A stretch of 6,176 nucleotides of DNA from an uncultured Candidatus Melainabacteria bacterium (GTDB lineage: Bacteria > Cyanobacteriota > Vampirovibrionia > Gastranaerophilales > Gastranaerophilaceae), in the NCBI GenBank assembly GCA_937898445.1, contig CALEJY010000173.1:1-6176 (forward strand), given 5' to 3'. The position numbers were made by a program, and so were the translations under genes. The first letter of the stretch is position 1. Each line of letters opens with the position of its first letter. The notes under the pieces are model-generated. The model was not told where the DNA came from, did not search any database, and worked only from the letters and a program-made list of their open reading frames with translations. Positions 1 through 6,176 of this stretch are shown piece by piece.

Positions 1-656
1 ATGATCCTAACAACCCAACCAGTGCTACTGCTGATTTGGATTTTTGGAAAAAGGCTGTTGATTTCTGTAAAAAATATGATATTTTGTTATGTTCTGATAT
101 GGCTTATTCAGAAATGACATTTGATGGTTACAAAGCTCCATCAGTACTTCAAGTTGAAGGCGCAAAGGATGTTGCTATTGAATTTTATTCTCATTCAAAA
201 TCTTATAATATGACCGGATGGAGAGTTGGTTTTGTTTGCGGTAATGCTGATGCAATCAAGGCTTTAGGTACAATTAAAAACAATATCGACTCTGGTACAT
301 TTAAAGCTATTCAAGAGGCTGCAACTGCAGCATTTACGGTTGATGAAAAATATATCAACGATTTGAATAAAATGTATCAAGAACGTAGAGATGCCGCAGA
401 AGAAGGCTTTAGAGAATTAGGTTGGGATATTAAACCGTCTAAAGCAACTTTCTATCTGTGGTTGCCGGTTCCACATGGAATGACTTCCGAAGAATTTGTT
501 ACAGCAATGCTTGAAAAAGCTCATGTTGTTGTTCCATCAGGAAATGGTTATGGCAAATACGGAGAAGGTTATTTCCGTGTTGCGTTAACAAAAGACGTTG
601 AAACTATTAAAGAATGTATTAGAAGAATGAAGGATGCAGGAATTAGATATAACTAA
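1..656 (+). CDS. dapL: LL-diaminopimelate aminotransferase, 5'-truncated (C-terminal ~217 residues)
   Basis: PLP-dependent fold-type I aminotransferase, open from the left edge (first full codon at 3) to TAA at 654-656. About 217 residues remain of a family usually near 390-410, so the N-terminal 45% lies outside the window. Seen: the PNNPT motif at 6-20, whose second Asn normally contacts PLP; SDMAYSEMTF, with the Asp and Tyr that hold the cofactor; SHSKSYNMTGWRVGF, with the Schiff-base lysine codon at 198-200; and GYFRVALT, with the substrate-carboxylate Arg at 576-578. No internal start is needed: the TTG at 36 follows the PNNPT motif and is not a real start. Known for the family: DapL converts tetrahydrodipicolinate and glutamate to LL-diaminopimelate and 2-oxoglutarate in the cytoplasm, feeding lysine and peptidoglycan. 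The KNNIDSGTFKAIQEA stretch resembles the NIDSG..AIQ segment of DapL-type enzymes, which favours DapL over aspartate or alanine aminotransferases. The aminotransferase call is near certain; exact substrate is less so. Confidence 0.85.
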   Translation, partial: DPNNPTSATADLDFWKKAVDFCKKYDILLCSDMAYSEMTFDGYKAPSVLQVEGAKDVAIEFYSHSKSYNMTGWRVGFVCGNADAIKALGTIKNNIDSGTFKAIQEAATAAFTVDEKYINDLNKMYQERRDAAEEGFRELGWDIKPSKATFYLWLPVPHGMTSEEFVTAMLEKAHVVVPSGNGYGKYGEGYFRVALTKDVETIKECIRRMKDAGIRYN

Positions 657-675
657 GTTTATTATGATAAACTTA
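654..675. repeat. perfect 9-bp inverted repeat at the dapL stop codon
   Basis: TAAGTTTAT (654-662) is matched exactly by its reverse complement ATAAACTTA (667-675) around a 4-base loop. The left arm begins with the dapL stop codon. In RNA this would be a short AU-rich hairpin. No run of T follows it (ACGTTCTTGTCTG), so it is not a convincing intrinsic terminator by itself. It lies 6 bp upstream of the -35 box of the next promoter, so it could instead be an operator or a 3'-end stabilising hairpin. The function is inferred; the symmetry is directly visible. Confidence 0.5.
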
Positions 676-681
676 ACGTTC

Positions 682-717
682 TTGTCTGATTGATTGTAGA
701 ATGGTATAATTTTTTCT
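682..717 (+). promoter_or_regulatory. sigma70-type promoter with extended -10, predicted leaderless start
   Basis: TTGTCT at 682-687 (4 of 6 to TTGACA), an optimal 17-bp spacer, and a perfect TATAAT at 705-710 preceded by TGG (702-704), which makes an extended -10. Transcription usually starts about 7 bases after the -10 box, at 716-718 here, which coincides with the ATG at 718. No Shine-Dalgarno is present: the bases before the ATG are TTTTTTCT. The promoter therefore drives the 718 gene, and probably glgA behind it, as a leaderless mRNA. The promoter is well supported; the exact start site is inferred. Confidence 0.8.
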
Positions 718-3700
718 ATGGAATGTCCAAAATGCGGATTAGAAATTGATGATAAGGCAATGGTTTGCCCGAACTGTAAGAAGGTGCTGAAATTAGCATG
801 TCCCATTTGCAAGACTATTAATACGACAAATACTTGCAAAAAATGTGGATATACTATTATTACAAAGTGCCATAATTGCGGAAAGGTAAACCAAACTGCT
901 GCAAAAAAATGCAAAAAATGCGGATTTGATACTGAAAAAAGTGTTATTATGAATGAAGCAAATGCCGATGATTTTGCTATTTTGACAATTGATTTTCCGA
1001 ATATGGATGAAATGAAAAATTGTTTGGGTTCTGCAAAACTTTTGAACAAATTCAAAATTAATCTTGATAAAATAATTCTTGATTATACAAAGCCAATCGG
1101 ACTTCGCAGACAATTAATCGGAAAAACATACGTAATTCGTTGTGATAAGGATTATACTTTTAACAGTTCTGCAGCAACTGCCGTAAAGACTGCGATTGAA
1201 TTATTAAATCTAATCACTGCGATGAACTGTAAATTAACACGTAAAAAGAATGCGACAGTTCGTTGTAATATGTTTATTTTGAAACGTAATATTGAAGATG
1301 ATCCGAATAATCTTGATTCCGGTTATAATATCAGTCTTTTAAAACAAAATGCAAGTAATAAGACGGATAAAATTCTTAATACTTTTCAAGTTTTGACAGA
1401 AGATAATGTCGCAGATGCAATCAGTGGAGATTACAAGTTATCACCGTTAAATTCTGTTATGGTTAATGGTGAAATGTTAATGTTTTACGAAGTTGATTTG
1501 AGAGAATTTGTAAAAGTTGAATATCCTGAAGAAGATGAAGATGTTGAAATCGAAGTTCCAAACTTTGTTCAAAATATGTTGATTGAACAGGATAAAATGG
1601 ATGGTGAAGCTTTAAATAACTTGGATTCACCTGGTGATCCTGATGCAATTTATGATATTGAAACGATTAATTTTGATGAAATTAATTGCGAATTTATCAG
1701 GACCGAAAACATTGATGTTCTTTTTTATATAATGAACAAATTCCAATCAATTCCAAAGGGGATTGTTGCGATTAAGACTGCAGAAATGTATAAACCTTAT
1801 ACTTTAAAAGTCCTAAATGCTGCCGGAGAAACAGGAAAATTCAATAATATTATTTCATTGACTTGTTATGATGAAATGAAATATTCTCCGTATTCGTTCT
1901 TTAGAGATTTGGTTTCTGCGATTTTTGAATATACTGTTTCGCAAAAACTGTTTTTTGAAAACGACTTTTCGATGTTTGCATCAGTTGATCCTGACGGATT
2001 GATTAGAGATTTGATTACATTGAAAGAAAGAGATGGCGAAAATACAGAAGATACACGATTTGTTTATTTTGATATTTTCTTAACTCTTTTACAAATTATT
2101 CCGAAAACATTGATTTTTATTGAAGATTTTGAAAAAATTGATTCAAGTTCTTACGATGTTTTGAAATATTTGTTTGAGGCTTTTGAACAGTTAGATATAA
2201 GTTTCTTGATTTCTTACAACAAAGATTTTTCTTTACACAAAGACTGTCATTTCTTGTTGAGCAAACCTTATTATACAGAAATAACTCTAAAACCGACATC
2301 TTTTGAAAAATTGATTGAAGAAAACAAGATTTATTATAGAAATATTTTGAACAATTTCTATTTCCAAAGAGTTGCGAAATATGCTTGCGGAAGTAGTTTG
2401 TTTATAGATATTGCAATTCAATATTTGATTGAATCTGGTGTTTATGCGGCAGATGAAGACAGTATCGAGATGATTAACCCTAAAACAATTATTATTCCGT
2501 CAAGTTTGGATAAATTGGTCGCTCGCAGATTGAATTTGTTGCAAGATGATGAAGCTGCAATGAAATTCCTTACATCAATTGTTCTTTTGGGTACAAGAAT
2601 TGATATGGGAACTGTCGAGAGTTTAGGATACGAAAATTTGAATGAAATTATTGAAAAACTTTCAGGAATGGGATTTTTATACCAGTATAACAATTGTATT
2701 TATTTCCCTAATTACAATTTGTTGAGGGATAATCTTTTGACAACAATAAGCAAAATTTATTTGGAAGAAGTTGCAAAAGATTTGTTTGAAAAAGTGTTTA
2801 ATGACGATATGCCAAGCCCAGTAAAAGCTTATTTATACGGACTTTTGCAAGATACAGAAAATGAACGTCATCAATGGGAGCAATTAGCTGAAATTGATTT
2901 GTCTTTAGGTGATTTCAGTGCTTATTTGAACTGTACTAACAAGATTTTGGAACTTCTTGACAAAAATGTTGATCCAGAAAAAATGGAAGAAATTGCAGAA
3001 TACAAAAAAAGTTTGTATGAAAAAATTTCCAATAACTTGTATGAATATGTTCCTGACAAAACCGCTGATATTGCAGAAATGACATTGAAGAATTTAGAAA
3101 AAACTTCTGATGTTGATAAAATTATTCTTCTTTGCAACAAGATGATTAATGGTGCATTGATGGCTGGAAATTACAATCACGCTTTGGAATTAACTCATAA
3201 AGTATTGTCTTTATTGCCGCCTTCATCATTAAATCCTGCGGATGAAAACTTTAATAGTTACTTCTTCTTGATGTCTGTTATTCATATTCAAATTTTGTTC
3301 AATATTGGCGCATTAATGGATTGTTTGGATATTGGTTATAAGGTTTTGAATATCGTAAACAATCAAACAATGTCGGCTTTAAAACCGGATTATATGTCAG
3401 ATGACGATTTCCAATCTTTGATTGTGGATTCTGCCGGATATGTAGCGTTAGCAAATGTTTTGTTATTGGGCGGAAATGTTGAAGAATTTTTGAGAATTTT
3501 GAGAGCAGATTTGGATTGTGTTCCGCAATCTTATGATTTGTTTATTGCTTTAGAAAAACTTATTCGTGGAGCAGAAATCACAGAGTTAAATTCTGAAATT
3601 TCAGACAATGACAGGTTCGGTAGTGTTATTTATAATATAATCAGTGCGTTTGTATTGTTAAACGGAGATTACACTCAATTTGCGGAAAACATTTATAGAG

Positions 3701-4221
3701 CAAAAGTTTTTGCGAAAAACAATCGTTTGCACCAGTTAGAATTGTTCTGCGATTTGATGATTGGATATTCTTATATAGAATTAGGTTCTTTCAAAAAAGC
3801 TGATTCTATTATTTATAAAATCATCAAAGAAACAAATAAAAACGGTATGACAACGCTATTATATGTTGCGTGGTATATTATGAGTGAATTGCACTTGAAG
3901 CAAAACAAGTATGATGTGGCTTTTGGTATTGTTAATAATTCTCTTATTCAATTAGAAAAAAATAACACAACTAGCCCATATCTATTGATGTTATTTAAGT
4001 ATAATATGTTTAAAATAATGATGTTCAAAAAACAAGCCGATAAGGCAGAAATTTGTATTGGACATGCTAGATATATTGCAGAAAAATATGGTGTAAATTT
4101 TGAGTTTGATACGGATGAAACTCATTATATTGCAGTAGAAGAAGACGAAGTTTCTGCAGAAGATATCGGAGAGATTAATAGTGAAGCAAATCAAAATGAT
4201 TTGGAAGGAGAGGCAGAATGA
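718..4221 (+). CDS. multidomain zinc-ribbon / cyclase-like / STAND ATPase-like / TPR protein with degenerate active sites
   Basis: Complete protein of 1167 residues with no signal peptide or membrane segment, so probably cytoplasmic. Domains by eye: three four-Cys zinc ribbons (C3/C6/C17/C20, C28/C31/C40/C43, C51/C54/C65/C68); a class III cyclase-like domain at about 84-262; an acidic linker (about 267-325); an AAA_16/STAND-like module at about 325-690; a TPR-like helical solenoid at about 695-1125; and an acidic tail. In the cyclase-like part D92 may keep the first metal Asp, but the second aligns with K136, and the catalytic Asn/Arg positions with S206/Q210. The Walker A stretch (353-360, around K359) has no glycines, whereas Walker B (LIFIED, D470), the sensor-like FLISYNKD and the IPSSLDKLVARRL winged-helix signature remain. 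The order resembles bacterial cyclase-AAA-TPR regulators and animal soluble adenylyl cyclase. ATG 718 is forced: the frame has a stop at 697-699, no other usual start lies between, and the first Cys pair needs it. Its stop overlaps glgA. Likely a ligand- or protein-binding scaffold; the function is unknown. Confidence 0.8.
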   Translation: MECPKCGLEIDDKAMVCPNCKKVLKLACPICKTINTTNTCKKCGYTIITKCHNCGKVNQTAAKKCKKCGFDTEKSVIMNEANADDFAILTIDFPNMDEMKNCLGSAKLLNKFKINLDKIILDYTKPIGLRRQLIGKTYVIRCDKDYTFNSSAATAVKTAIELLNLITAMNCKLTRKKNATVRCNMFILKRNIEDDPNNLDSGYNISLLKQNASNKTDKILNTFQVLTEDNVADAISGDYKLSPLNSVMVNGEMLMFYEVDLREFVKVEYPEEDEDVEIEVPNFVQNMLIEQDKMDGEALNNLDSPGDPDAIYDIETINFDEINCEFIRTENIDVLFYIMNKFQSIPKGIVAIKTAEMYKPYTLKVLNAAGETGKFNNIISLTCYDEMKYSPYSFFRDLVSAIFEYTVSQKLFFENDFSMFASVDPDGLIRDLITLKERDGENTEDTRFVYFDIFLTLLQIIPKTLIFIEDFEKIDSSSYDVLKYLFEAFEQLDISFLISYNKDFSLHKDCHFLLSKPYYTEITLKPTSFEKLIEENKIYYRNILNNFYFQRVAKYACGSSLFIDIAIQYLIESGVYAADEDSIEMINPKTIIIPSSLDKLVARRLNLLQDDEAAMKFLTSIVLLGTRIDMGTVESLGYENLNEIIEKLSGMGFLYQYNNCIYFPNYNLLRDNLLTTISKIYLEEVAKDLFEKVFNDDMPSPVKAYLYGLLQDTENERHQWEQLAEIDLSLGDFSAYLNCTNKILELLDKNVDPEKMEEIAEYKKSLYEKISNNLYEYVPDKTADIAEMTLKNLEKTSDVDKIILLCNKMINGALMAGNYNHALELTHKVLSLLPPSSLNPADENFNSYFFLMSVIHIQILFNIGALMDCLDIGYKVLNIVNNQTMSALKPDYMSDDDFQSLIVDSAGYVALANVLLLGGNVEEFLRILRADLDCVPQSYDLFIALEKLIRGAEITELNSEISDNDRFGSVIYNIISAFVLLNGDYTQFAENIYRAKVFAKNNRLHQLELFCDLMIGYSYIELGSFKKADSIIYKIIKETNKNGMTTLLYVAWYIMSELHLKQNKYDVAFGIVNNSLIQLEKNNTTSPYLLMLFKYNMFKIMMFKKQADKAEICIGHARYIAEKYGVNFEFDTDETHYIAVEEDEVSAEDIGEINSEANQNDLEGEAE
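4203..4210 (+). promoter_or_regulatory. strong Shine-Dalgarno for glgA inside the upstream gene
   Basis: GGAAGGAG ends 7 bases before the glgA ATG at 4218, with the AGGAG core at 4206-4210. It lies within the last codons of the upstream gene, whose TGA (4219-4221) overlaps the ATG as ATGA. This fixes the glgA start and suggests coupled translation. It is the only clear Shine-Dalgarno among the three starts in the window. Confidence 0.85.
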
Positions 4222-5663
4222 AAATTTTATTTGCAGCGGCAGAAGTAGCACCTTTTTCAAAGGCCGGCGGATTAGCAGATGTAGTTGGAAGCTTGCCTAA
4301 ACATCTTGAAAAAGATGCCGAAATCGCTATTTTTACTCCGTTACATGGACTTATTGATGTTAATAAATGGGGAATTAAAGAACTTGAAAACTCTGAAATG
4401 TGGCTAACTTTCGGAGGTATGGGACATAAATTCAGATTGTTTATGTGTCAATTGCCAGGTACTAAAATTAATGTATTTTTTGTCCATAATGATTGGTATT
4501 TTTCTTGTTTTAAAGAAGTTTATCCAAAATGGTTAGACACAAAATATGAACATGAAAGATATATCGCATTTTCTTTAGCTACAATGGAATATGCAAAATT
4601 GTTGAATTTTAGAGCCGACGTAATTCATGCAAACGATTGGCATACGGCTATGATTCCTGTTTATTTGCATAGCAATTACAGATTTGATGAGTTTTGGAAA
4701 AATACAAAATGCGTTTTTGAAATTCATAACCTTGCTTATCAAGGTATTTGGTTTGAAGATGTGCTTGATTTTGCCAATATGAGAAAAGATATTGTGTATA
4801 ATGAACACGGCGTTGAACATTTTGGCAGAGTAAATTGGATGAAAGGTGCAATCAATTATTCTGATAAAGTTATTGCGGTTTCTCCAACTTATTCAAGAGA
4901 GATTTTGACCGGTGAATACGGCGAAGGTATGGATTACACTTTGCGTATGAACCAAAATAAACTTGTGGGTATTCTTAACGGAATTGATTATGCTGTTTTC
5001 AACCCTAAAAAAGACAAAACGATTGTAAAAACTTATGACGTTAAATCTTTGAAAAACAAAGAAGAAAATAAGAAAAAAGTCTGTGAAGAATTAGGCTTGG
5101 AATACAATCCTGACAGACCAATGTTTGCGATGGTATCAAGACTTGTTGGTCAAAAAGGGATTGATTTAATCAGAGAATGTCAGGATGAATTGAGAAACAT
5201 TAATGCGGATTTTGTTTTCTTAGGCAGTGGCGAAAAAGACTATGAAAACTTGTTGATCTGGCTTTCTAACAATTCTTCAAATATTCGTGCATATATTGGT
5301 TATAGAGCGGATTTGGCTAACCAAATTTATGCAGGAAGTGATTTTTATTTGATGCCATCAAAATTTGAACCTTGCGGTTTGAGCCAATTGATTGCTATGC
5401 GTTACGGTTCTTTGCCTGTAGTTAGAGCAACCGGTGGCTTGGAAGATACTGTTACAGGTTATCCGCTAGACAATTCAAACGGATTTAAGTTCTGGGGCTA
5501 TTCAGGTTGGAATATGATGGAGGCTATTCGTTGCGCATTAGGTGTTTATCAAGACAAATACACATTTAATGCTATGCGTAAATCTGCTATGGAAGCTGAT
5601 TTTTCTTGGAAGAAAAGTTCTGCCCAATATTTGAAATTGTATAAAGAATTAGCAGGTGTTTAG
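4218..5663 (+). CDS. glgA: glycogen synthase, ADP-glucose type (GT5)
   Basis: Complete at 481 residues, the usual length for bacterial GlgA. It transfers glucose from ADP-glucose to the non-reducing end of an alpha-1,4-glucan in the cytoplasm. Seen: the N-terminal SKAGGLADVVGSLP motif with K15 in the nucleotide-sugar site; HANDWHTAMIP at 137-147; EIHNLAYQG with the H170 equivalent of the active-site His; VSPTYSREI; GILNGIDYAVFNP; SRLVGQKG with R308 and K313, which bind ADP phosphates; PSKFEPCGLSQLIAMRYG with E384 and C386 matching the E. coli Glu377/Cys379 region; and TGGLEDTV at 405-412. Every key motif is intact and the two Rossmann-like halves are full length, so the enzyme should be active. 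It starts at ATG 4218, overlapping the stop of the zinc-ribbon/STAND-like gene, with a strong ribosome-binding site. It is therefore likely co-transcribed from the 682-717 promoter. No other glg genes are visible in the window, and no clear hairpin terminator follows the TAG. Confidence 0.97.
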   Translation: MKILFAAAEVAPFSKAGGLADVVGSLPKHLEKDAEIAIFTPLHGLIDVNKWGIKELENSEMWLTFGGMGHKFRLFMCQLPGTKINVFFVHNDWYFSCFKEVYPKWLDTKYEHERYIAFSLATMEYAKLLNFRADVIHANDWHTAMIPVYLHSNYRFDEFWKNTKCVFEIHNLAYQGIWFEDVLDFANMRKDIVYNEHGVEHFGRVNWMKGAINYSDKVIAVSPTYSREILTGEYGEGMDYTLRMNQNKLVGILNGIDYAVFNPKKDKTIVKTYDVKSLKNKEENKKKVCEELGLEYNPDRPMFAMVSRLVGQKGIDLIRECQDELRNINADFVFLGSGEKDYENLLIWLSNNSSNIRAYIGYRADLANQIYAGSDFYLMPSKFEPCGLSQLIAMRYGSLPVVRATGGLEDTVTGYPLDNSNGFKFWGYSGWNMMEAIRCALGVYQDKYTFNAMRKSAMEADFSWKKSSAQYLKLYKELAGV

Positions 5664-5680
5664 TTTTATTTTTAAATAAT

Positions 5681-5709
5681 TTGACATGTTCAAAAAAATG
5701 GCGCAAAAT
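5681..5709 (+). promoter_or_regulatory. candidate promoter for the EamA transporter gene
   Basis: A perfect TTGACA at 5681-5686 is followed after 17 bp by CAAAAT at 5704-5709 (4 of 6 to TATAAT). The expected transcription start is at about 5716, exactly the A of the preferred ATG. As with the promoter at 682-717, no Shine-Dalgarno precedes that ATG, so a leaderless transcript is predicted. The -10 box is imperfect, so this call is weaker than the first one. Transcription reading through from glgA is also possible, because no terminator is visible between the genes. Confidence 0.55.
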
Positions 5710-5715
5710 TGTGTT

Positions 5716-6176
5716 ATGCAAGAAAGTAAATTAGATTATTTAAAATTGCATATATCCGTTTTATTGGCAGGCTTTACCGGACTTTTGGCAAAGTTGATTT
5801 CGTTAAATGAAGTTATGATTGTCTTTTATAGAATGCTTTTTGCATTTTTGTTGTTTGCAATTATGCTTGTTTTTATGAAGAAAAAGCCTGTGGGAAATTT
5901 AAAAGATGCTTTCAAAATCATTGGTTTGGGTGCGTTATTAACAATTCACTTAATATTCTTTTTTGGAAGCATGAAGTATGCAACGCTGTCTATTGGGGTA
6001 GTTTGTTACTCTTTGGTTGGATTTTTTACCGTGCTTTTCGAGCCAATCATTTTGAAAACAAAATTTTCGTTTGTCGAATTGATGTATAGTTTGATTGCGG
6101 TGTTAGGAATTTGGTTGATATTTAATTTTGATACCAGCTATCGGTTTGGTATTTTTCTTGGCGTAATTTCTGCAGC
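5716..6176 (+). CDS. EamA/DMT-family membrane transporter, 3'-truncated
   Basis: An open frame of 153 complete codons starts at ATG 5716 and runs off the right edge; the family is usually near 280-300 residues, so about half is present. The protein is very hydrophobic, with about five membrane helices plus the start of a sixth: roughly 11-28, 33-54, 66-89, 91-112, 118-138 and 143 onward. The spacing, the short KKKP-type cytoplasmic loop after helix 2 and the SIGVVCYSLVGFFTVLFEPIILK segment ending helix 4 resemble the first EamA repeat of drug/metabolite exporters (RhaT/YdcZ-like superfamily). The substrate cannot be told; many relatives export amino acids or metabolites. In-frame ATGs at 5686 and 5698 would add 10 or 6 residues, but they lie inside the candidate promoter and have no ribosome-binding site. 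5716 is therefore preferred with moderate certainty. It lies 52 bp beyond glgA and may have its own promoter. Confidence 0.8.
   Translation, partial: MQESKLDYLKLHISVLLAGFTGLLAKLISLNEVMIVFYRMLFAFLLFAIMLVFMKKKPVGNLKDAFKIIGLGALLTIHLIFFFGSMKYATLSIGVVCYSLVGFFTVLFEPIILKTKFSFVELMYSLIAVLGIWLIFNFDTSYRFGIFLGVISA

Noticed and set aside
982..1010. TTGACA at 982-987 as an internal promoter
   Set aside because: No -10-like hexamer lies at 16-18 bp and it is within a conserved coding segment; chance match in AT-rich DNA.
585..1113. Two overlapping open frames on the minus strand (585-1055 and 793-1113)
   Set aside because: They lie antisense to the well-supported zinc-ribbon gene and its promoter, have low-complexity Phe/Ile/Ser-rich composition from AT-rich coding DNA, and show no recognisable domain.
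718..4221. Antiviral STAND (Avs-like) defence protein
   Set aside because: The domain order has STAND and TPR-like parts, but no nuclease, protease or membrane effector is visible, the P-loop is degenerate, and the neighbours are housekeeping metabolic genes.
4575..4851. Minus-strand open frames inside glgA
   Set aside because: They lie wholly opposite conserved GlgA motifs, so they are shadows of the real coding frame.
5664..5693. Terminator after glgA
   Set aside because: The stretch is T-rich but has no stem of useful length; only tiny symmetries (AAATAATTT, TTGA...TCAA) are present.
5686..5715. Longer EamA starts at ATG 5686 or 5698
   Set aside because: Neither has a ribosome-binding site, both fall within the TTGACA-17-CAAAAT promoter, and the added residues are not typical of the family. 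They cannot be fully excluded.

Overview
The window is AT-rich bacterial chromosome (GC about one third by eye). It is densely coded on the + strand only, with no RNA gene, CRISPR array or mobile element visible. Four genes are present, two of them cut by the window edges. An LL-diaminopimelate aminotransferase, a GT5 glycogen synthase and strongly A/T-biased codons would fit a low-GC non-photosynthetic cyanobacterial relative (Vampirovibrionia/Melainabacteria, Gastranaerophilales-like). That placement is a weak inference from gene content and base composition, not a demonstrated one.

Layout. Positions 1-656 hold the C-terminal part of a PLP-dependent class I/II aminotransferase, most likely DapL (lysine and peptidoglycan precursor synthesis). 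A 61-bp gap follows. It contains a perfect 9-bp inverted repeat overlapping the dapL stop codon, then a strong promoter (TTGTCT, 17-bp spacer, extended TGG-TATAAT). The promoter sits so close to the next ATG (718) that the mRNA is predicted to be leaderless. Positions 718-4221 encode a 1167-residue protein: three four-cysteine zinc ribbons, a class III nucleotidyl-cyclase-like domain, a STAND/AAA_16-like ATPase module with winged-helix-like tail, a TPR-like helical solenoid and an acidic tail. Most expected catalytic residues of both the cyclase and the P-loop are missing, so it looks like a pseudo-enzyme scaffold or sensor. Its stop overlaps the start of glgA (ATGA, 4218-4221), and a strong Shine-Dalgarno lies inside its last codons. 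Positions 4218-5663 are a complete and apparently active glycogen synthase. After a 52-bp gap with a second, possibly leaderless, promoter, the 5' part of an EamA/DMT-family membrane transporter runs off the right edge.

How they fit together. The scaffold protein and glgA are very probably one transcription unit with coupled translation, so a link between the sensor-like protein and glycogen synthesis is plausible but unproven. dapL and the transporter look like independent neighbours. The two predicted leaderless starts beside one canonical Shine-Dalgarno start, and the catalytically degenerate cyclase-STAND protein tied to glgA, are the points most worth following up.
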